From Artocarpus heterophyllus (Eukaryota > Streptophyta > Magnoliopsida > Rosales > Moraceae): DNA of 64,000 nt. Location of the stretch: assembly GCA_025403435.1 (NCBI GenBank), contig CM046341.1, forward strand, positions 22,532,230 through 22,596,229, given 5' to 3'. Both the position numbers and the translations under genes were made by a program. A model generated the notes under the pieces. That model saw only the letters and a list, made by a program, of their open reading frames with translations, did not search any database and was not told the origin of the DNA. How positions within the stretch are numbered: position 1 is the stretch's first letter; the number at the start of each line of letters is the position of its first letter. Below, piece after piece: positions 1 through 12,368 of the stretch.

Positions 1-859
1 AACTGCGGTCTTTTAAGTGCAGTTTTAATTTTATTTTTGGAACGATTTTGAGAAACACTAAATTTGGATATGACCGAAAATATAAAGTATTCGATCCATA
101 TAAGATTGAAGAATTGAAGATGGATATTACATGAAGAATGATACAACTTGAGGATTCAAGGATGAAGAATCGATAATATGTCTCGATTATTCTCTTGTAA
201 CCTTAGTTTTCTATTCTCTAGGGTGGATCTATAATATTACGGTTATTTATTATTTTGCTTGTAGATTTGCTTAAATTGCTTTGCTTGTTTGCATTATAAT
301 ATGATTAGCCATGTATATTGATGACATGTCATATAGAATAGCAAGTGCCGCTCATATTAAAATTGTTCATGCATAATTTTAAAGTAAAACCTTGATTTCA
401 AAAGATTGAGTGGGAGAAGGTTTTCAAAGAGAGAACCTAAGGCCTCCATCGTTGGTCCATAGGCAGAACATGGTGGTCCCGACCCCTAGGAATGGATTTC
501 TATCATGTACCAGATTGAATCTTTGAGAGGATAAAGTATTTTGTATGATTTATGGTTGCAAGAGCTCTGTTAATAAAATTAATGGCCAAAGAAACGATTA
601 TTAATATATGTTGGATCATACAGGTCCTGGATGGCATATATTAATCAGGAGGGGATCCGTGTTCCTGATTGAATTTGGCATAACTCCCCTAGAAGCTTGT
701 TGAATTATGAGTTGGGAATTATCGTTGTAAGGTTGTGATATTTTCAAGGTTTTGACACATAAACACATTTGTATGATTTTACATGATTGTGTTATCTTAC
801 TAAATTATTATGATCTGTTTGCTTATATTTGGTATATGATTCTTTATTGTAGATTAAAA
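1..859 (+). other. Leader region of copia-1, no gene
   Basis: AT-rich sequence without a credible coding region. It precedes the copia gag start and is probably the untranslated leader, perhaps with the end of the 5' LTR. A tract ending TATTGTAG just before the gag ATG could be a 3' splice site, but that is speculative. Confidence 0.45.
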
Positions 860-1496
860 ATGTCTAAAAACGCTTTATCATCGATACTTGACAAAAACCT
901 TTTAACCGATGAGAACTATAACGATTGGAAACAGAACCTGGATATCGTCTTGTCCTTTAAGAAACTAAAATATGTACTGACAACCCCTTGTCCTCCCGAG
1001 CCTACGGGAGACTCATCTAATGAGCAATTCCAAGCGTACGATCGCTGGAAAGATGCTAATAATCAGACCCGTTGCTATGTTATGGCCAGCATGAATAATG
1101 TGCTGCAGGCTCAACATCAGGATTACGAGACTGCAAAGCAGATCTTGGATAATCTTAAGGATATGTTTGGAGGTCAGGCCATAACAAAGTAGCAAGGGGT
1201 GCTTTGGAAACTCTTAAACTATAGACAGAGGCCAGGGACATTTGTAAAGGAGCACATGATGTTGGTCATGGGTTACCCTGCTGAGGCTCAAACCGATGGA
1301 GCCGACATCGATGCTGAAACTTAGATGACTATGGTCTTTGAGACTCTATCTAAGGAATTTATTCTGTTTAGAGCTACTTTTAAGTTTAGTAATAGATGGG
1401 ATATGACCTTGACAAAACTGATGAAACAGTTACAAGAGTTTGAACTACTGATCAGGGAGCTCTCCTGTGGGTAATGAGGCCAACATGGTAGCTGCT
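860..1496 (+). pseudogene. gag: copia-1 gag (UBN2-type), broken
   Basis: The ATG at 860 opens a 111-codon frame (MSKNALSSILDKNLL...) with the copia Gag N-terminal pattern, including a W in NYNDWKQNL and the MFGGQA segment. It stops at 1190-1192 where a Gln codon is expected. Downstream, other frames still read as copia Gag (for example LSKEFILFRA near 1340-1380 and LMKQLQEFE near 1420-1443), so the gene carries a frameshift and several stops. The frame is then cut by the Tekay-1 insertion after 1496 and resumes at 12364 close to the zinc knuckle. Gag forms the particle that packages element RNA; this copy cannot make a full protein. Confidence 0.8.
1492..1496. repeat. Target-site duplication of Tekay-1, left copy (CTGCT)
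   Basis: CTGCT directly before the LTR start TGAAACACC. The same five bases follow the right LTR at 12364-12368. A perfect 5-bp duplication is what LTR-element integrases leave. Confidence 0.9.
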
Positions 1497-4400
1497 TGAA
1501 ACACCCCTTAATTCAGACGTCACAGATGTCGTTACATACATACGTTCGTACTTGCTTAAACTTTAAACATATAAATAATATCAAACTTAATCGTTATTAT
1601 TGATTTTAAAAGTACTTAAACTTACATTACCAAGATCCATTCATACGTTTTTTTTTCTTAAACTTAACATTGTTTCGAAAATCATTGTTTAATTTATTCC
1701 ATATCATAATTTACTCAATTATACTTAAATTAATCATAAACTTGTTTAATAATATAAGTTTATCAAATTGTAAAATCAGGACTTATAAAAATATATCACA
1801 TTAATTCTCTTTTATCATCACATCATTTGAAATCCATTTATTCCCATAGTTCGGCAGGCCGAACATCATCGGAGGCCAGAGTTCCCTCAACCGGCAAGCC
1901 GGCAGAGGCTTTGCAATTCGGATTAAAAATTCATCCATGTTCGGCAGGCCGAAAAATTCGATCGGTAGGCTGAACTTCTGGTCTTCGGCAGGCCGGCCAT
2001 AGAGTTCGGCAGGCCATCCGAGACCAAATTCCTTTGGAAAACTTAACTTAAAACATACCAACTTTACGTAAAATATAGCGGAAGTTCATAATTAATAAAA
2101 AATGATAAAATATCTTATAAAACCATAATATAAGTATTCTTAAAAACTTAACATAAAAATATGTTCAAAAAAAATATAACTTGATTAAATCATAAAATCA
2201 TTTTTTTCTTGGCGTGCTTCCGGTTACAATTCATCGTTCATGTTGCTCACACGCCTTCCCATGTCCTCCTCCTATTCCTATAACTCTCTTACCCTTATCT
2301 GCAACATGACATATAAAACATGATTAAGCTAATGCTTAGTAAGTACATATATTCTCACAATTTAAAATATTTCATAAACATCATCATCATCATCATCATC
2401 ATCATCATTGTCATCGTATCATAAAAGTGCCTTAAGCACAATTTCATAGAACATATCTTTCGTAACGTTAACCATTTTAAAACTTATTCCATTTTATCTT
2501 AAGGGCCCAAGTGTTGCACCATAAACATCATCATAGGTGCGCCGTCATGAGAGGAGAAGGGTAGCTAATCCCAAACCAAACATGACATCATAACATAACA
2601 TTTCATAACATTAGGTGTGCAACACTTATTAGGTGATACATATATACATACTTTTCATTCTTTGAAACATGTCATCATCATACATGCATATATTTAAAAT
2701 CATGAAAATCTTTCATAAGAAATCCCTTAAGGAAAATCATCAAAAAATCATAATGAATATCCTTGTAAACATATCATCAAACCTTGTAAAAACATGTGTC
2801 ATGTTGCAGGTGAGAATGTACTTACCTTAACGATAGCTTACTTAACCTTAGAAATGCACTTGGTGACAATGCCGCGGTCTCGATGTGCTCGCTTCCTTGA
2901 GTGTTCATGCCATTTATCCATTTAAAGATGAAATAAAAATCAATACTTATCATGAAATATCCATACACATAACATCCATTCATATAATATTCATTCATAA
3001 TATACTCATGTATACATTCATCATATTTCAAACATATCAGATAATCATCATCATAAAATTATCATCGAAACATGTAAACGCTATTCATAACATGCTTCCT
3101 TAAAAATTAAAACATTTCATATATTGTAAACATGAAAATCTTTTGAAAAACATTTTCTAATAATTTAAAACACATATATTTAATTTAAAACTCCATACAA
3201 TCATCATATTATCATGCATAAAATCATTTTATTATCATAAAATCATTTAAATACATAAAACGTTTAATAAAATGAAAATCCTAAAAACAACATTATCAAA
3301 ACATCTCATAATCATAAAATACACTCATCTTACATACTCATACATATGCCTATTTGAACAACTTTTCATGAAAACATCAATTTACCCCTCAAATGAACAT
3401 TACATGTTTATTCATCAAAATTAAACAGTAACGTTTTACTAGTGAGGGTAGAAGACAGAAATATCATTTTTCATTAAAACATTGAAATGACATGAAACTT
3501 AGAAAAACATCTCATAATATATACATATCATCATATATAAAAAAATCGAGACAAAATACAATACCTAGCAAGGAGAAGAATTTCTTTTCAAAAATACCAG
3601 AAAAACCGAATTCATACCTGGAAATATCTTCTCAAAACCCCTTGATTTCAATCAACGAAATATGACTTTTCTTATAATTTTTGCGGAGAATTTTCGTGAG
3701 AGAGAGAAAAGCAAAGCACTTGTGGAGAAGAGAAGAGGAGGAGAAAATAATGAGAGAACGTCTCAGAACCGAGAGAAATTATCTGAGGGAAGAGCGTTAA
3801 AATTTTTTTCTAACGTAATGTGTATAATGAAGAGTCATTACTCTTCATTAAGTCAGAAATTTCTGACTGTTAAGAGGGTGATTGGCATGGGAAAAAGGAA
3901 GAGAAAAAAAGAAAAAAAGAAGGTCAAACATCATCAATCTTACCTTAATTTACCTTCTAAAAATAGGAAACCTCTTAAAATAATACAAATCAATACAAAT
4001 CAAATCCTTTAATTTCCTTAACTGATAAAAACATTTCATTATTATGCCAATTAATCACATTAACTCACCCACTTAATGTAATTAACTCAGCCATAATTTT
4101 GGAGAAATTTTTGCTGACTGCTTGTCAGCCGTGTTCGGCCTGTCGGTTTTCCCCTTCGGCCTGTCGGTTCCAGCAAGTTTGGCCTGCCGGTGGGTTTCTT
4201 CGGCCTGCCGATTTTGGGCAGTCATTTTGGCCTGTCGATCTTAAAAGTTTGGCCTGCCGATCTGTCATTAAATGCCATAACATAAGACATTCATACATCA
4301 TTGCATCATAAATAATCATATATTTAAAACTTCACATGAACACTAGAGCACAACGATCCCATGCGGTCGTCACCTGTCAGAAAACTTAACGTAAAAAGTT

Positions 4401-4510
4401 AGTAATATGCACATCACATATCATATCATATAACATTATTTATTAATAACATTCCTTAACAACGTTACTAACTTAACGTGGTTCGTTACATAAAATAGGT
4501 GGGCATTACA
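1497..4510 (-). repeat. Tekay-1 3' LTR (LTR A)
   Basis: It matches 9386-12363 throughout. In element orientation it begins TGTAATGCCC at 4510 and ends TTTCA at 1497. It contains a CAT trinucleotide run at 2380-2408 and two GC-rich clusters of TTCGGCAGGCCGAA-like palindromes, at about 1849-2010 and 4130-4262, in an otherwise AT-rich LTR. Open frames inside it are not genes. Confidence 0.9.
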
Positions 4511-4522
4511 ATTCTCCCCACC
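4511..4522 (-). other. Polypurine tract of Tekay-1
   Basis: On the - strand the sequence reads GGTGGGGAGAAT directly before the LTR start TGTAATGCCC. This is the expected plus-strand priming site. Tekay-2 has the equivalent GGTAGGGAGAAT at 48304-48315. Confidence 0.85.
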
Positions 4523-4546
4523 TTATAAAAGTTTCGTCCACGAAAC

Positions 4547-5740
4547 TTAGAACAAATACGGATACATAGCTTTCATGTCATCTTCACGTTCCCATGTAGC
4601 TTCTTCAACTTGCTGATTTCGCCATAACACCTTGACCAATGGAATTTCTTTATTCCTCAAAGTCTTGGTTTTCTGATCGAGTATCTTCGTTGGCTTTTCT
4701 TCATAACTTAAGTCTTCTCGTATCTCGATCACTTGTGGCTCAATCACATGCGTAGGGCCTGGAGCATACTTCTTGAGCATGGAGACATGAAATACATCGT
4801 GCATTGCAGACATCTCAGAAGGCAACTTCAGCTGATAAGCTACTTTGGCTATTCGTTTAACAACTTCATAAGGACCGATGAATCTTGGGCTTAACTTGCT
4901 TTTCTTCCCAAACCTCATAACCCCTTTCATTGGTGCAACTTTCAAAAACACATATTCGCCTACAGCGAACTCTAAAGGTCTTCTTCTTTTGTCAGCATAA
5001 CTCTTTTGACGGCTTTGAGCGGTCTCTATTCTTCTTCTTATCAACTTTATCATCTCAGAAGTTTCATTCACAAAGTTGATTCTTTCAGCATCTACACTTT
5101 CCATCAACTTCTTTTCACTAGCTTCGTGCCAACATATAGGTGACCTACATTTTTCGTCCATACAGTGCTTCATATGGTGCCATTCCAATTGTCACCTAAA
5201 AGCTATTGTTGTATGCAAACTCTACTAATGGGAACATTTTACACCAGCTAGTCTTAAAATCGAGAGAATAAGCCAGTAGCATATCTTCTAGAATCAAGTT
5301 TGTCCTCTCTGTTTGGCCGTCAGTCTGAGGATGAAAAGCTGTGCCAAAATGAAGCTTGGTTCCCATTGCAGTCTGGACACTCTTTCAAAACTTAGATGTG
5401 AACCTGCCATCACGATCTGAGATAATTGACTTGGGAATCCCATGAAGTCGTACAGTCTCCTTAACATAGAGTTCCGCTAACCGTTCCATAGAGTAAGTGA
5501 TCTTGATAGGAATGAATTGCGCCGTCTTCATCAGCCGATCCACAACTACCCAAATTCCATCATAGCCATTCGTAGTTCTGGGTAAGCCGATAATGAAATC
5601 CATTGCTATTTCTTCCCATTTCCATTCTGGTATTTGGATAGACTGTAGTTCACCACCAGGTCTCTGGTGTTCAGCCTTTACTTGCTAACATGCATACATT
5701 TCTTTACATACTTTGCAACATCACGTTTCATTCCAAACCA
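4547..5740 (-). pseudogene. pol: Tekay-1 integrase with chromodomain-like tail, broken
   Basis: Reads on - after the RT-RNase H segment. The zinc-finger end near 5660-5740 is damaged (a stop at 5741-5743 and a shift in the CxxC part). Catalytic-core pieces are at 5385-5603 ([20 protein letters not shown], then [11 protein letters not shown]). The C-terminal 213-residue frame, 4547-5188, is intact and includes the basic GPY/F-type region (RFIGPYEVVKRI) and a terminal chromodomain-like stretch (KVLWRNQQVEEATWERE, ending YPYLF). Between 5188 and 5385 the frame is shifted. Integrase joins cDNA to the genome; chromovirus chromodomains can bias insertion to heterochromatin (family knowledge). Confidence 0.85.
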
Positions 5741-7282
5741 CTAGAAGTTACCCTTTAGATCATTATACATCTTCGTTGCACCTGGTTGAATAGAGTAAGG
5801 AGTGTCATGAATTTCTACCAAGATCCTTTCCCTTACATCATCAACATTGGGAACACATAAACGGTCCTTAAGGTACAGAGTTCCGTCATCCGTAATACGA
5901 AACTCTTGACATTTTCCTTCTTTTATTTCATGCTTGATCCTTACAAGGCTTATGTCGTCATCTTGCTTACTCCGAATTTCATCATACATCGTCGGAGCAA
6001 GAGAGAGTGCTGATAGCTGGCCTACAATGAGTTCTAAACCGAAGTCTAGAATTTCCTTCCTTAAAGGTGGAGGCATTGCTTGCATAGACATCAACGTGGC
6101 AACAGACTTCTTACTTAAAGCATCAGCTACTCGGTTAGCTTTACCAGGATGATAAAGGATTTCACAATCATAATCCTTCACCAACTCTAGCCATCTTCGT
6201 TGTCTCATGTTCAGGTCTCTTTGCGTGAAGAAGTACTTCACTCTTTGATGATCAGTGAAGATCTTGCATTGGACTCCATACAAATAGTGTCTCCATATCT
6301 TCAACGCAAAAACAACTGCTGCTAACTCGAGATCATGAGTAGGATAGTTCTTTTCGTAGTCTTTTAGTTGTCTTGAAGCATAAGCAATCACCTTTTCATT
6401 CTGCATCAATACAGCTCCTAGGCCCATCTTGGATGCATCACTGTAGATTACGAACCCATCATTTCCCTCAGGAATTGCCAACACTGGAGCCATCATTAAT
6501 CTTTTCTTCAGTTCTTGAAAACTCTTTTCACATGCATCCGTCCATTCATACTTCTTTCCTTTGCGAGTTAAGTTCGTGAGTGGAGCTGCTATCTTGGAGA
6601 AATCTTCTACGAATCTCCGATAGTAACCTGCTAGACCCAAGAAGCTCCTTATTTCACTTGCATTCATCGGTTGCTTCCAATTGAGTACAGCTTCTACTTT
6701 AGCCGGGTCCACCATAATCCCATCCTTTGAAATAACATGCCCCAAGAATGACACTTTATCAAGCCAAAAATCGCATTTAGAGAACTTAGCATATAGCTGG
6801 TGTCTTCTCAAAGTCTCCAGCACAATCTTTAAATGCTCCTCATGCTCTTTCTGATTCTTCGAGTAGACAAGAATATCGTCGATAAATACAACAAAAAATT
6901 TATTAAGGAAATCCTTGAATACCCTGTTCATCAAATCCATAAAGGCAGCCGGTGCATTCGTCATACCGAAAGGCATAACCACAAATTCATGGTGACCATA
7001 CCTCGACCTGAAAGCAGTCTTGGGGATATCTCCTTCTTTAATTTTTAATTGGTGATACCCTGATCGTAGATCAATCTTTGAGAACACCGATGCACCCTTG
7101 AGCTGATCAAACAAATCATCAATTCGAGGCAACGGATACTTGTTCTTGATTGTCACCTTGTTCAGTTCTCTATAGTCGATGCAGAGTCTCATAGTGCCAT
7201 CCTTCTTCTTCACAAATAAGACTGGAGCACCCCATGGTGAGTGACTTGGCTTGATAAATCCTTTGTCCAGTAGCTCCTTTAA
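5741..7282 (-). pseudogene. pol: Tekay-1 reverse transcriptase and RNase H
   Basis: A long open stretch on - gives 490 codons from 7213. The homologous frame starts earlier, at the stop codon 7283-7285. RT motifs in order are [41 protein letters not shown] and the active site [12 protein letters not shown] (about 6867-6893). RNase H follows with [16 protein letters not shown] and the [10 protein letters not shown] region. The frame then runs into the integrase zinc-finger N-terminus ([14 protein letters not shown]) and ends at a stop, 5741-5743. The catalytic residues look intact, so this is the best preserved enzyme of the element. It is cut from protease by a Gln-to-stop change at 7283. Confidence 0.9.
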
Positions 7283-8389
7283 TTACATGTGAAGCTCTTT
7301 TAATTCTGCCGGGGCCATTCTGTAAGGCGCTTTAGAGATTGGTTCGGTGTTTGGAGTGAGCTCAATCTCGAATTCAACTTCTCTTTCTGGCGGTAGACTC
7401 GTTAGGTCTTCAGGAAACACATCTTTATATTCATGAACAACATGTACATCTTCCATTCTTGTCTTTCCTTCTTGGCTTTTGTCTACAACGTTCGCCAGAT
7501 AGCCCATGCAGCCACTTGCTAAAAGCTTCCTTACTTTCATTGCCGATAGAAACATGTTGGGTTTCTTTCTGGACTCGCCAACATAAACGAATTTCTGATC
7601 ACCTTCAGGATGGAAGACCACCTTTCGTTTTCGGCATTCGATTGCGGCATTATACTTACTTAGGAAATCCATCCTAAGAATCATGTCGTAGTCATGCATG
7701 TCGATCACAATGAGGTCGACGAAAAGTTCCCTATCAGAAATCCATAGGGGTACTGTACGCAAATAATGCGTGGATAATATCACTTCCCCAGAGGGTAGTG
7801 TCGTAGTGAATCCCTGTCTCATTGGCTCTAAATGAACCCCTAACTTCTTAGCATGTGACATAGACACAAAAGAATGCGTGGCACCCGTATCAAAAAGAAC
7901 ATAAACATCATTACATAAGCTTGTTATCTGACCTGTGACCACATTGGAGGCTTCAGCAGCCACTTGTTCTTTTGTCATGGCGTAGATTCGAGTGTTTTTC
8001 GGTGGGGCTTCAAGTCTCCCTTGACTAATCAGTGGCCCTTCAAGGGAGGCTTGTATCTGATGCAGCTGGGCTTGAGGAGGAGGTCTCTACGGGGCATTGG
8101 CATTCATCAATTTGGGGCAGTTCTTTACAAAATGGTCTTCACGCCCACATATAAAACATTGGTTTGTCCCCAATCGGCGTTCCCCTGGATGTTTCTTTCC
8201 ACATTTGGCACATGATTGAAATCGTCTTTCATTATTGTTGCGCTGACCATCATTGTGCCTTTTGTTGTCTTGACCCTGCTGTTGTTGAGGATTGACCTTC
8301 CTCTTGTTATTCCTCCAATTCTGGTTGTTGTTGTTGCTGTTGTTGTTGTTGTTGTTGTTCCTGTGGGGAGGGCAGTTCTGGTTGTTGGC
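7283..8389 (-). pseudogene. pol: Tekay-1 zinc knuckle and aspartic protease
   Basis: The frame follows gag after a TAG at 8390-8392 and carries an Asn-rich linker, then a CCHC knuckle CFICGREDHFVKNC at about 8118-8159, then a second in-frame TAG at 8087-8089. From 7978 it is open for 231 codons with the retropepsin motif DTGATHSF at about 7868-7891 and the flap-side region LPSGEV. It ends at a TAA (7283-7285) in KELHM*LKELL, where Tekay-2 has a Gln codon in [11 protein letters not shown]. The protease site looks functional; the stops do not allow a full Gag-Pol. Confidence 0.87.
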
Positions 8390-9169
8390 CTACTGGTTGG
8401 GCTGAGGCTGATTCCTTCTTAACTTTGACAGATGGAACTCAGCACGCTGGGCCCTCATAACAACCTGTTCTTGAGTCCTTGGTGGACTAGCCCCATCAAC
8501 AATCGCAGTAATGTCTAGTCTAAGGGCCCTGATCAACCTTCTGACCCTTTCACCTTTGTTCATAACCATCCCTGGGCATAGACGCACAAGCTGGTCAAAT
8601 TTTGTCACCACATCGGTGATTGACATATCCCCCTGGCGTAAGCTCTCGAACTCCTCATAATGCTTCCTCGTGACATTCATGTGGAAGAACTTCGTGTTGA
8701 ACTCGTCAACAAAATCAGCCCATGTCATCTCTTCAACATTCCTGCTCTGTTCGATTCCATCCCACCATATCCTGGCCTCCATGGTAAGGTAGTACGAGGC
8801 ACAGAGGACCTTTTCGTTGTCCGTGAAATCCATGAGTCGTAAGGTGGCCTCAATCGTCTTTAACCATCCTTGAGCGACTAACAGGTCCTTTGAACCCTCA
8901 AAGTCAGCTGGCTTGACCCTCTTCCATCTGACCAGAAGAGGTTCCTGATAGGCTGCTCTTAGTTCAGCACCAGGAGCTGGGACTTCATTTACTTGAGGCT
9001 GCGGAGGAGGAGGCACATCATTGCCTCGTTGTTCACCATTCTGGCCGTTGGTCCTTAATGCAGCTATTTCCCTTCGTTGATCCTCCAACTGCCTTTGCAG
9101 TTCAGCAATCATCGTCATAAGTCTTTCGTTAGTTTGAGTGCGGGTCTGTATTCTTCTGTGGCCGTCCAT
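8390..9169 (-). CDS. gag: Tekay-1 Gag
   Basis: On -, the start MDGHRRIQTRTQTNERL at 9169 is chosen because Tekay-2 starts the same way at 36903. The open frame extends further upstream to 9250, but that part is leader-like. About 259 codons: a coiled-coil-like N-terminus (LMTMIAELQRQLEDQRREI), then the retrotransposon Gag core (VRWKRVKPADFEGSKD, ARIWWDGIEQS, EEMTWADFVDEF, LRQGDMSITDVV). It ends at a TAG (8390-8392) just before the Asn-rich linker and CCHC knuckle, so the nucleic-acid-binding part is cut off. In Tekay-2 other stops hit the same linker, so the TAG is probably decay. Forms virus-like particles in the cytoplasm. Confidence 0.85.
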   Translation of the reverse strand: MDGHRRIQTRTQTNERLMTMIAELQRQLEDQRREIAALRTNGQNGEQRGNDVPPPPQPQVNEVPAPGAELRAAYQEPLLVRWKRVKPADFEGSKDLLVAQGWLKTIEATLRLMDFTDNEKVLCASYYLTMEARIWWDGIEQSRNVEEMTWADFVDEFNTKFFHMNVTRKHYEEFESLRQGDMSITDVVTKFDQLVRLCPGMVMNKGERVRRLIRALRLDITAIVDGASPPRTQEQVVMRAQRAEFHLSKLRRNQPQPNQ

Positions 9170-9368
9170 CGTAAATTTCCTAAAATAATTAGGACTTAGA
9201 AATAATCTTCCATTTATGAGACAGGTTTTCACTACTATGTCATTAATCATTAATCATTCAAACCTTAATCTTATCATCATACTTACATTAGTACATCTAA
9301 CTTAATAACATACTTACTTGGAGGACTTGGATTGACGTGTGGTGATATGAATTGTAATCGGAAGATTC

Positions 9369-9380
9369 GCTCTGATACCA
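9369..9380 (-). other. Primer-binding site of Tekay-1 (tRNA-iMet type)
   Basis: On - the sequence TGGTATCAGAGC lies five bases inside the 5' LTR end. This is the standard plant initiator-methionine tRNA priming sequence, and it is repeated exactly in Tekay-2 (36695-36706). Confidence 0.92.
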
Positions 9381-9385
9381 AAGCC

Positions 9386-12363
9386 TGAAACACCCCTTAA
9401 TTCAGACAGTCATAGATGTCGTTACATACATACGTTCATACTTCCTTAAACTTTAAACATGTAAATAATATCAAACTTAATCATTATTATTGATTTTAAA
9501 AGTACTTAAACTTACATTACCAGGATCCATTCATACGTTTTTTTTTTCTTAAACTTAACATTGTTTCGAAAATCATTGTTTAATTTATTCCATATCATAA
9601 TTTACTCAATTATACTTAAATTAATCATAAACTTGTTTAATATAATAAGTTTATCAAATTGTAAAATCAGGACTTATAAAACTATATCACATTAATTCTC
9701 TTTGATCATCACATCATTTGAAATCCATTTATTCCCACAGTTCGGCAGGCCGGAGTTCCCTCAACCGGCAGGCCGGCAGAGGCTGTGCAATTTGGATTAA
9801 AAATTCATCCAAGTTTGACAAGCCGAAAAATTCGATCGGCAGGCCGAACTTCTGGTCTTCGGCAGGCCGGCCATAGAATTTGGCAGGCCGTCTGAGACCA
9901 AATTCCTTTGGAAAACTTAACTTAAAACATACCAACTTTACGTAAAATATAGCGGAAGTTCATAATTCATAAAAAATGATAAAATATCTTATAAAACCAT
10001 AATATAAGTATTCTTAAAAACTTAACATAAAAATATGTTCAAAAAAAAATATAACTTGATTAAATCATAAAATCATTTTTTCTTGGCGTGCTTCCGGTTA
10101 CAATTCATCGTTTATGTTGCTCACACGCCTTCCCATGTCCTCCTCCTATTCCATAACTCTCTTACCCTTATCTGCAACATGACATATAAAACATGATTAA
10201 GCTAACGCTTAGTAAGTACATATATTCTCACAATTTAAAATATTTCATAAACATCATCATCATCATCATCATCATCATTGTCATCGTTTCATGAAAGTGC
10301 CTTAAGCACAATTTCATATAACATATCTTTTGTAACGTTAACCATTTTAAAACTTATTCCATTTTATCTTATGGGCCCAAGTGTTGCACCATAAGCATCA
10401 TCATAAGTGCACTGTCATGAGAGGAGAAGGGTAGCTAATCCCAAACCAAACATGACATCATAACATTGGGTGTGCAACACTTATTAGGTGATACATATAT
10501 ACATACTTTTCATTCTTTGAAACATGTCATCATCATACATGCATATCTTTAAAATCATGAAAATCTTTCATAAGAAATCCCTTATGGAAAATCATCATAA
10601 AATCATCATGAATATCCTTGTAAACATATAATCAAACCTTGTAAAAACATGTGTCATGTTGCAGGTGAGAATGTACTTACCTTAACGATAGCTTACTTAA
10701 CCTTAAAAATGCACTTGGTGACGATGCTGCAGTCTCGATGTGCTCGCTTCCTTGAGTGTTCATGCCATTTATCTATTTAAAGATGCAATAAAAATCAATA
10801 CTTATCATGAAATATCCATACACATAACATTCATTCATATAATATTCATTCATAATATACTCATGTATACATTCATCACATTTCAAACATATCCCATAAT
10901 CATCATCATAAAATTATCATCGAAACATGTAAACGCTATTCATAACATGCTTCCTTAAAAATTAAAACATTTCATATATTGTAAACATGAAAATCTTTTG
11001 AAAAACATTTTCTAATAATTTAAAACACATATATTTAATTTAAAACTGCATACAATCATCATATTATCATGCATAAAATCATTTTATTATCATAAAATCA
11101 TGTAAATACATAAAACATTTAATAAAACAAAAATCCTAAAAACAACATTATCAAAACATCTCATAATCATAAAATACATTCATCTTACATACTCATACAT
11201 ATGCCTATTTTAATAACTTTTCATGATAACATCATATTTACCCCTTGAATGAACATTACATTTTTATTTATCAAAATTAAACAGTAATGTTTTACTGTGA
11301 GGATAGAAGACAGAAATATCATTTTTCATTAAAACATTGAAATGACAGTGAAACTTAGAAAAACATCTCATAATATATACATAACATCATACATAAAAAA
11401 ATCGAGACAAAATACAATACCTAACAAGGAGAAGAATTTCTTTTCAAAAATACCAGAAAAACCGAATTCATACCTGGAAATATCTTCTCAAAACCCATTG
11501 ATTTTAATCAACGAAATATGACTTTTCTTATAATTTTTACGAAGAATTTTCGTGAGAGAGAGAAAAGCAAAGCACTCATGGGGAAGAGAAGAGGAGGAGA
11601 AAATAATAAGAGAATGTCTCAGAATCGAGAGAAATTATCTGAGGGAAGAGCGTTAAAATTTTTTTCTAAGGTAATGTGTATAGTGAAGAGTCATTACTCT
11701 TCATTAAGTCAGAAATTTCTGACTGTTAAGAGGGTGATTGGCGTGGGAAAAAGGAAGAGAAAAAAAAAAAGAAGGTGAAACATCATCAATCTTACCTTAA
11801 TTTACCTTCTAAAAATAGGAAACCTCTTAATATAATACAAATCAATACAAATCAAATCCTTTAATTTCCTTAACTGATAAAAACATTTCATTATTATGCC
11901 AATTAATCACATTAACTCACCCACTTAATGTAATTAACTCAGCCATAATTTTGGTGAAATTTTTGTTGACTGCTTGTCAGCCGTGTTCGGCCTACCGGTT
12001 TTCCCCTTCGGCCTGTCGATTCCAGTAAGTTCGGACCTGCCAGTGGGTTTCTTCGGCCTGCCAATTTCGGGCAGTCATTTCGGCCTGTCGATCTTAAAAC
12101 TTTAGCATGTCGATCTGTCATTAAATGCCATAACATAAAACATTCATACATCATTGCTTCATAAATAATCATATATTTAAAACTTCACATGAACACTAGA
12201 GCACAACGATCCTATGCGGTCGTCATCTGTCACCAAACTTGACATAAAAAGTTAGTAACATGCACATCACATATCATATCATATAACGTTATTTATTAAT
12301 AACATTCCTTAACAACGTTACTAACTTAACGTGGTCCGTTACATGAAATAGGTGGGCGTTACA
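9386..12363 (-). repeat. Tekay-1 5' LTR (LTR B)
   Basis: Direct repeat of LTR A. It lacks about 18 bp present in LTR A inside the first GC-rich palindrome cluster (9737-9895), which looks like a slip between the repeated GGCAGGCC units. The second cluster is at about 11983-12115. The CAT run is at about 10251-10277. No genes. Confidence 0.9.
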
Positions 12364-12368
12364 CTGCT
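12364..12368. repeat. Target-site duplication of Tekay-1, right copy (CTGCT)
   Basis: CTGCT follows the terminal ...GCGTTACA of LTR B and matches 1492-1496 exactly. Confidence 0.9.

Larger units (their letters stand above)
1497..12363 (-). mobile_element. Ty3/gypsy chromovirus, Tekay/Del-like (Tekay-1), complete, - strand
   Basis: Two directly repeated LTRs of about 3 kb (1497-4510 and 9386-12363) flank an internal region that reads on - as gag, protease, RT, RNase H, integrase and a C-terminal chromodomain-like segment. In element orientation the LTR runs from TGTAAY to TTTCA. A tRNA-iMet-type primer site lies at 9369-9380 and a purine tract at 4511-4522. Long LTRs plus a chromodomain tail point to the Tekay/Del lineage (inference). 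It sits in copia-1 with a perfect CTGCT duplication. At least three in-frame stops make it non-autonomous today. The LTRs differ by scattered substitutions and small indels, so insertion is fairly recent but not fresh. Confidence 0.92.

Noticed and set aside
2380..2408. Regular CAT repeats as a CRISPR-like or coding array
   Set aside because: A plain trinucleotide microsatellite within a plant LTR, repeated in the sister LTR.
3662..4012. Basic 116-codon + frame, and its copy at 11518-11778
   Set aside because: Lies inside the Tekay-1 LTRs, low-complexity Lys/Arg composition, not conserved in length between the two LTRs.
8216..8422. A + strand frame rich in valine that looks like a membrane segment
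   Set aside because: It is the complement of the Asn-rich GTT/AAC linker of Tekay-1 Gag-Pol on the - strand.
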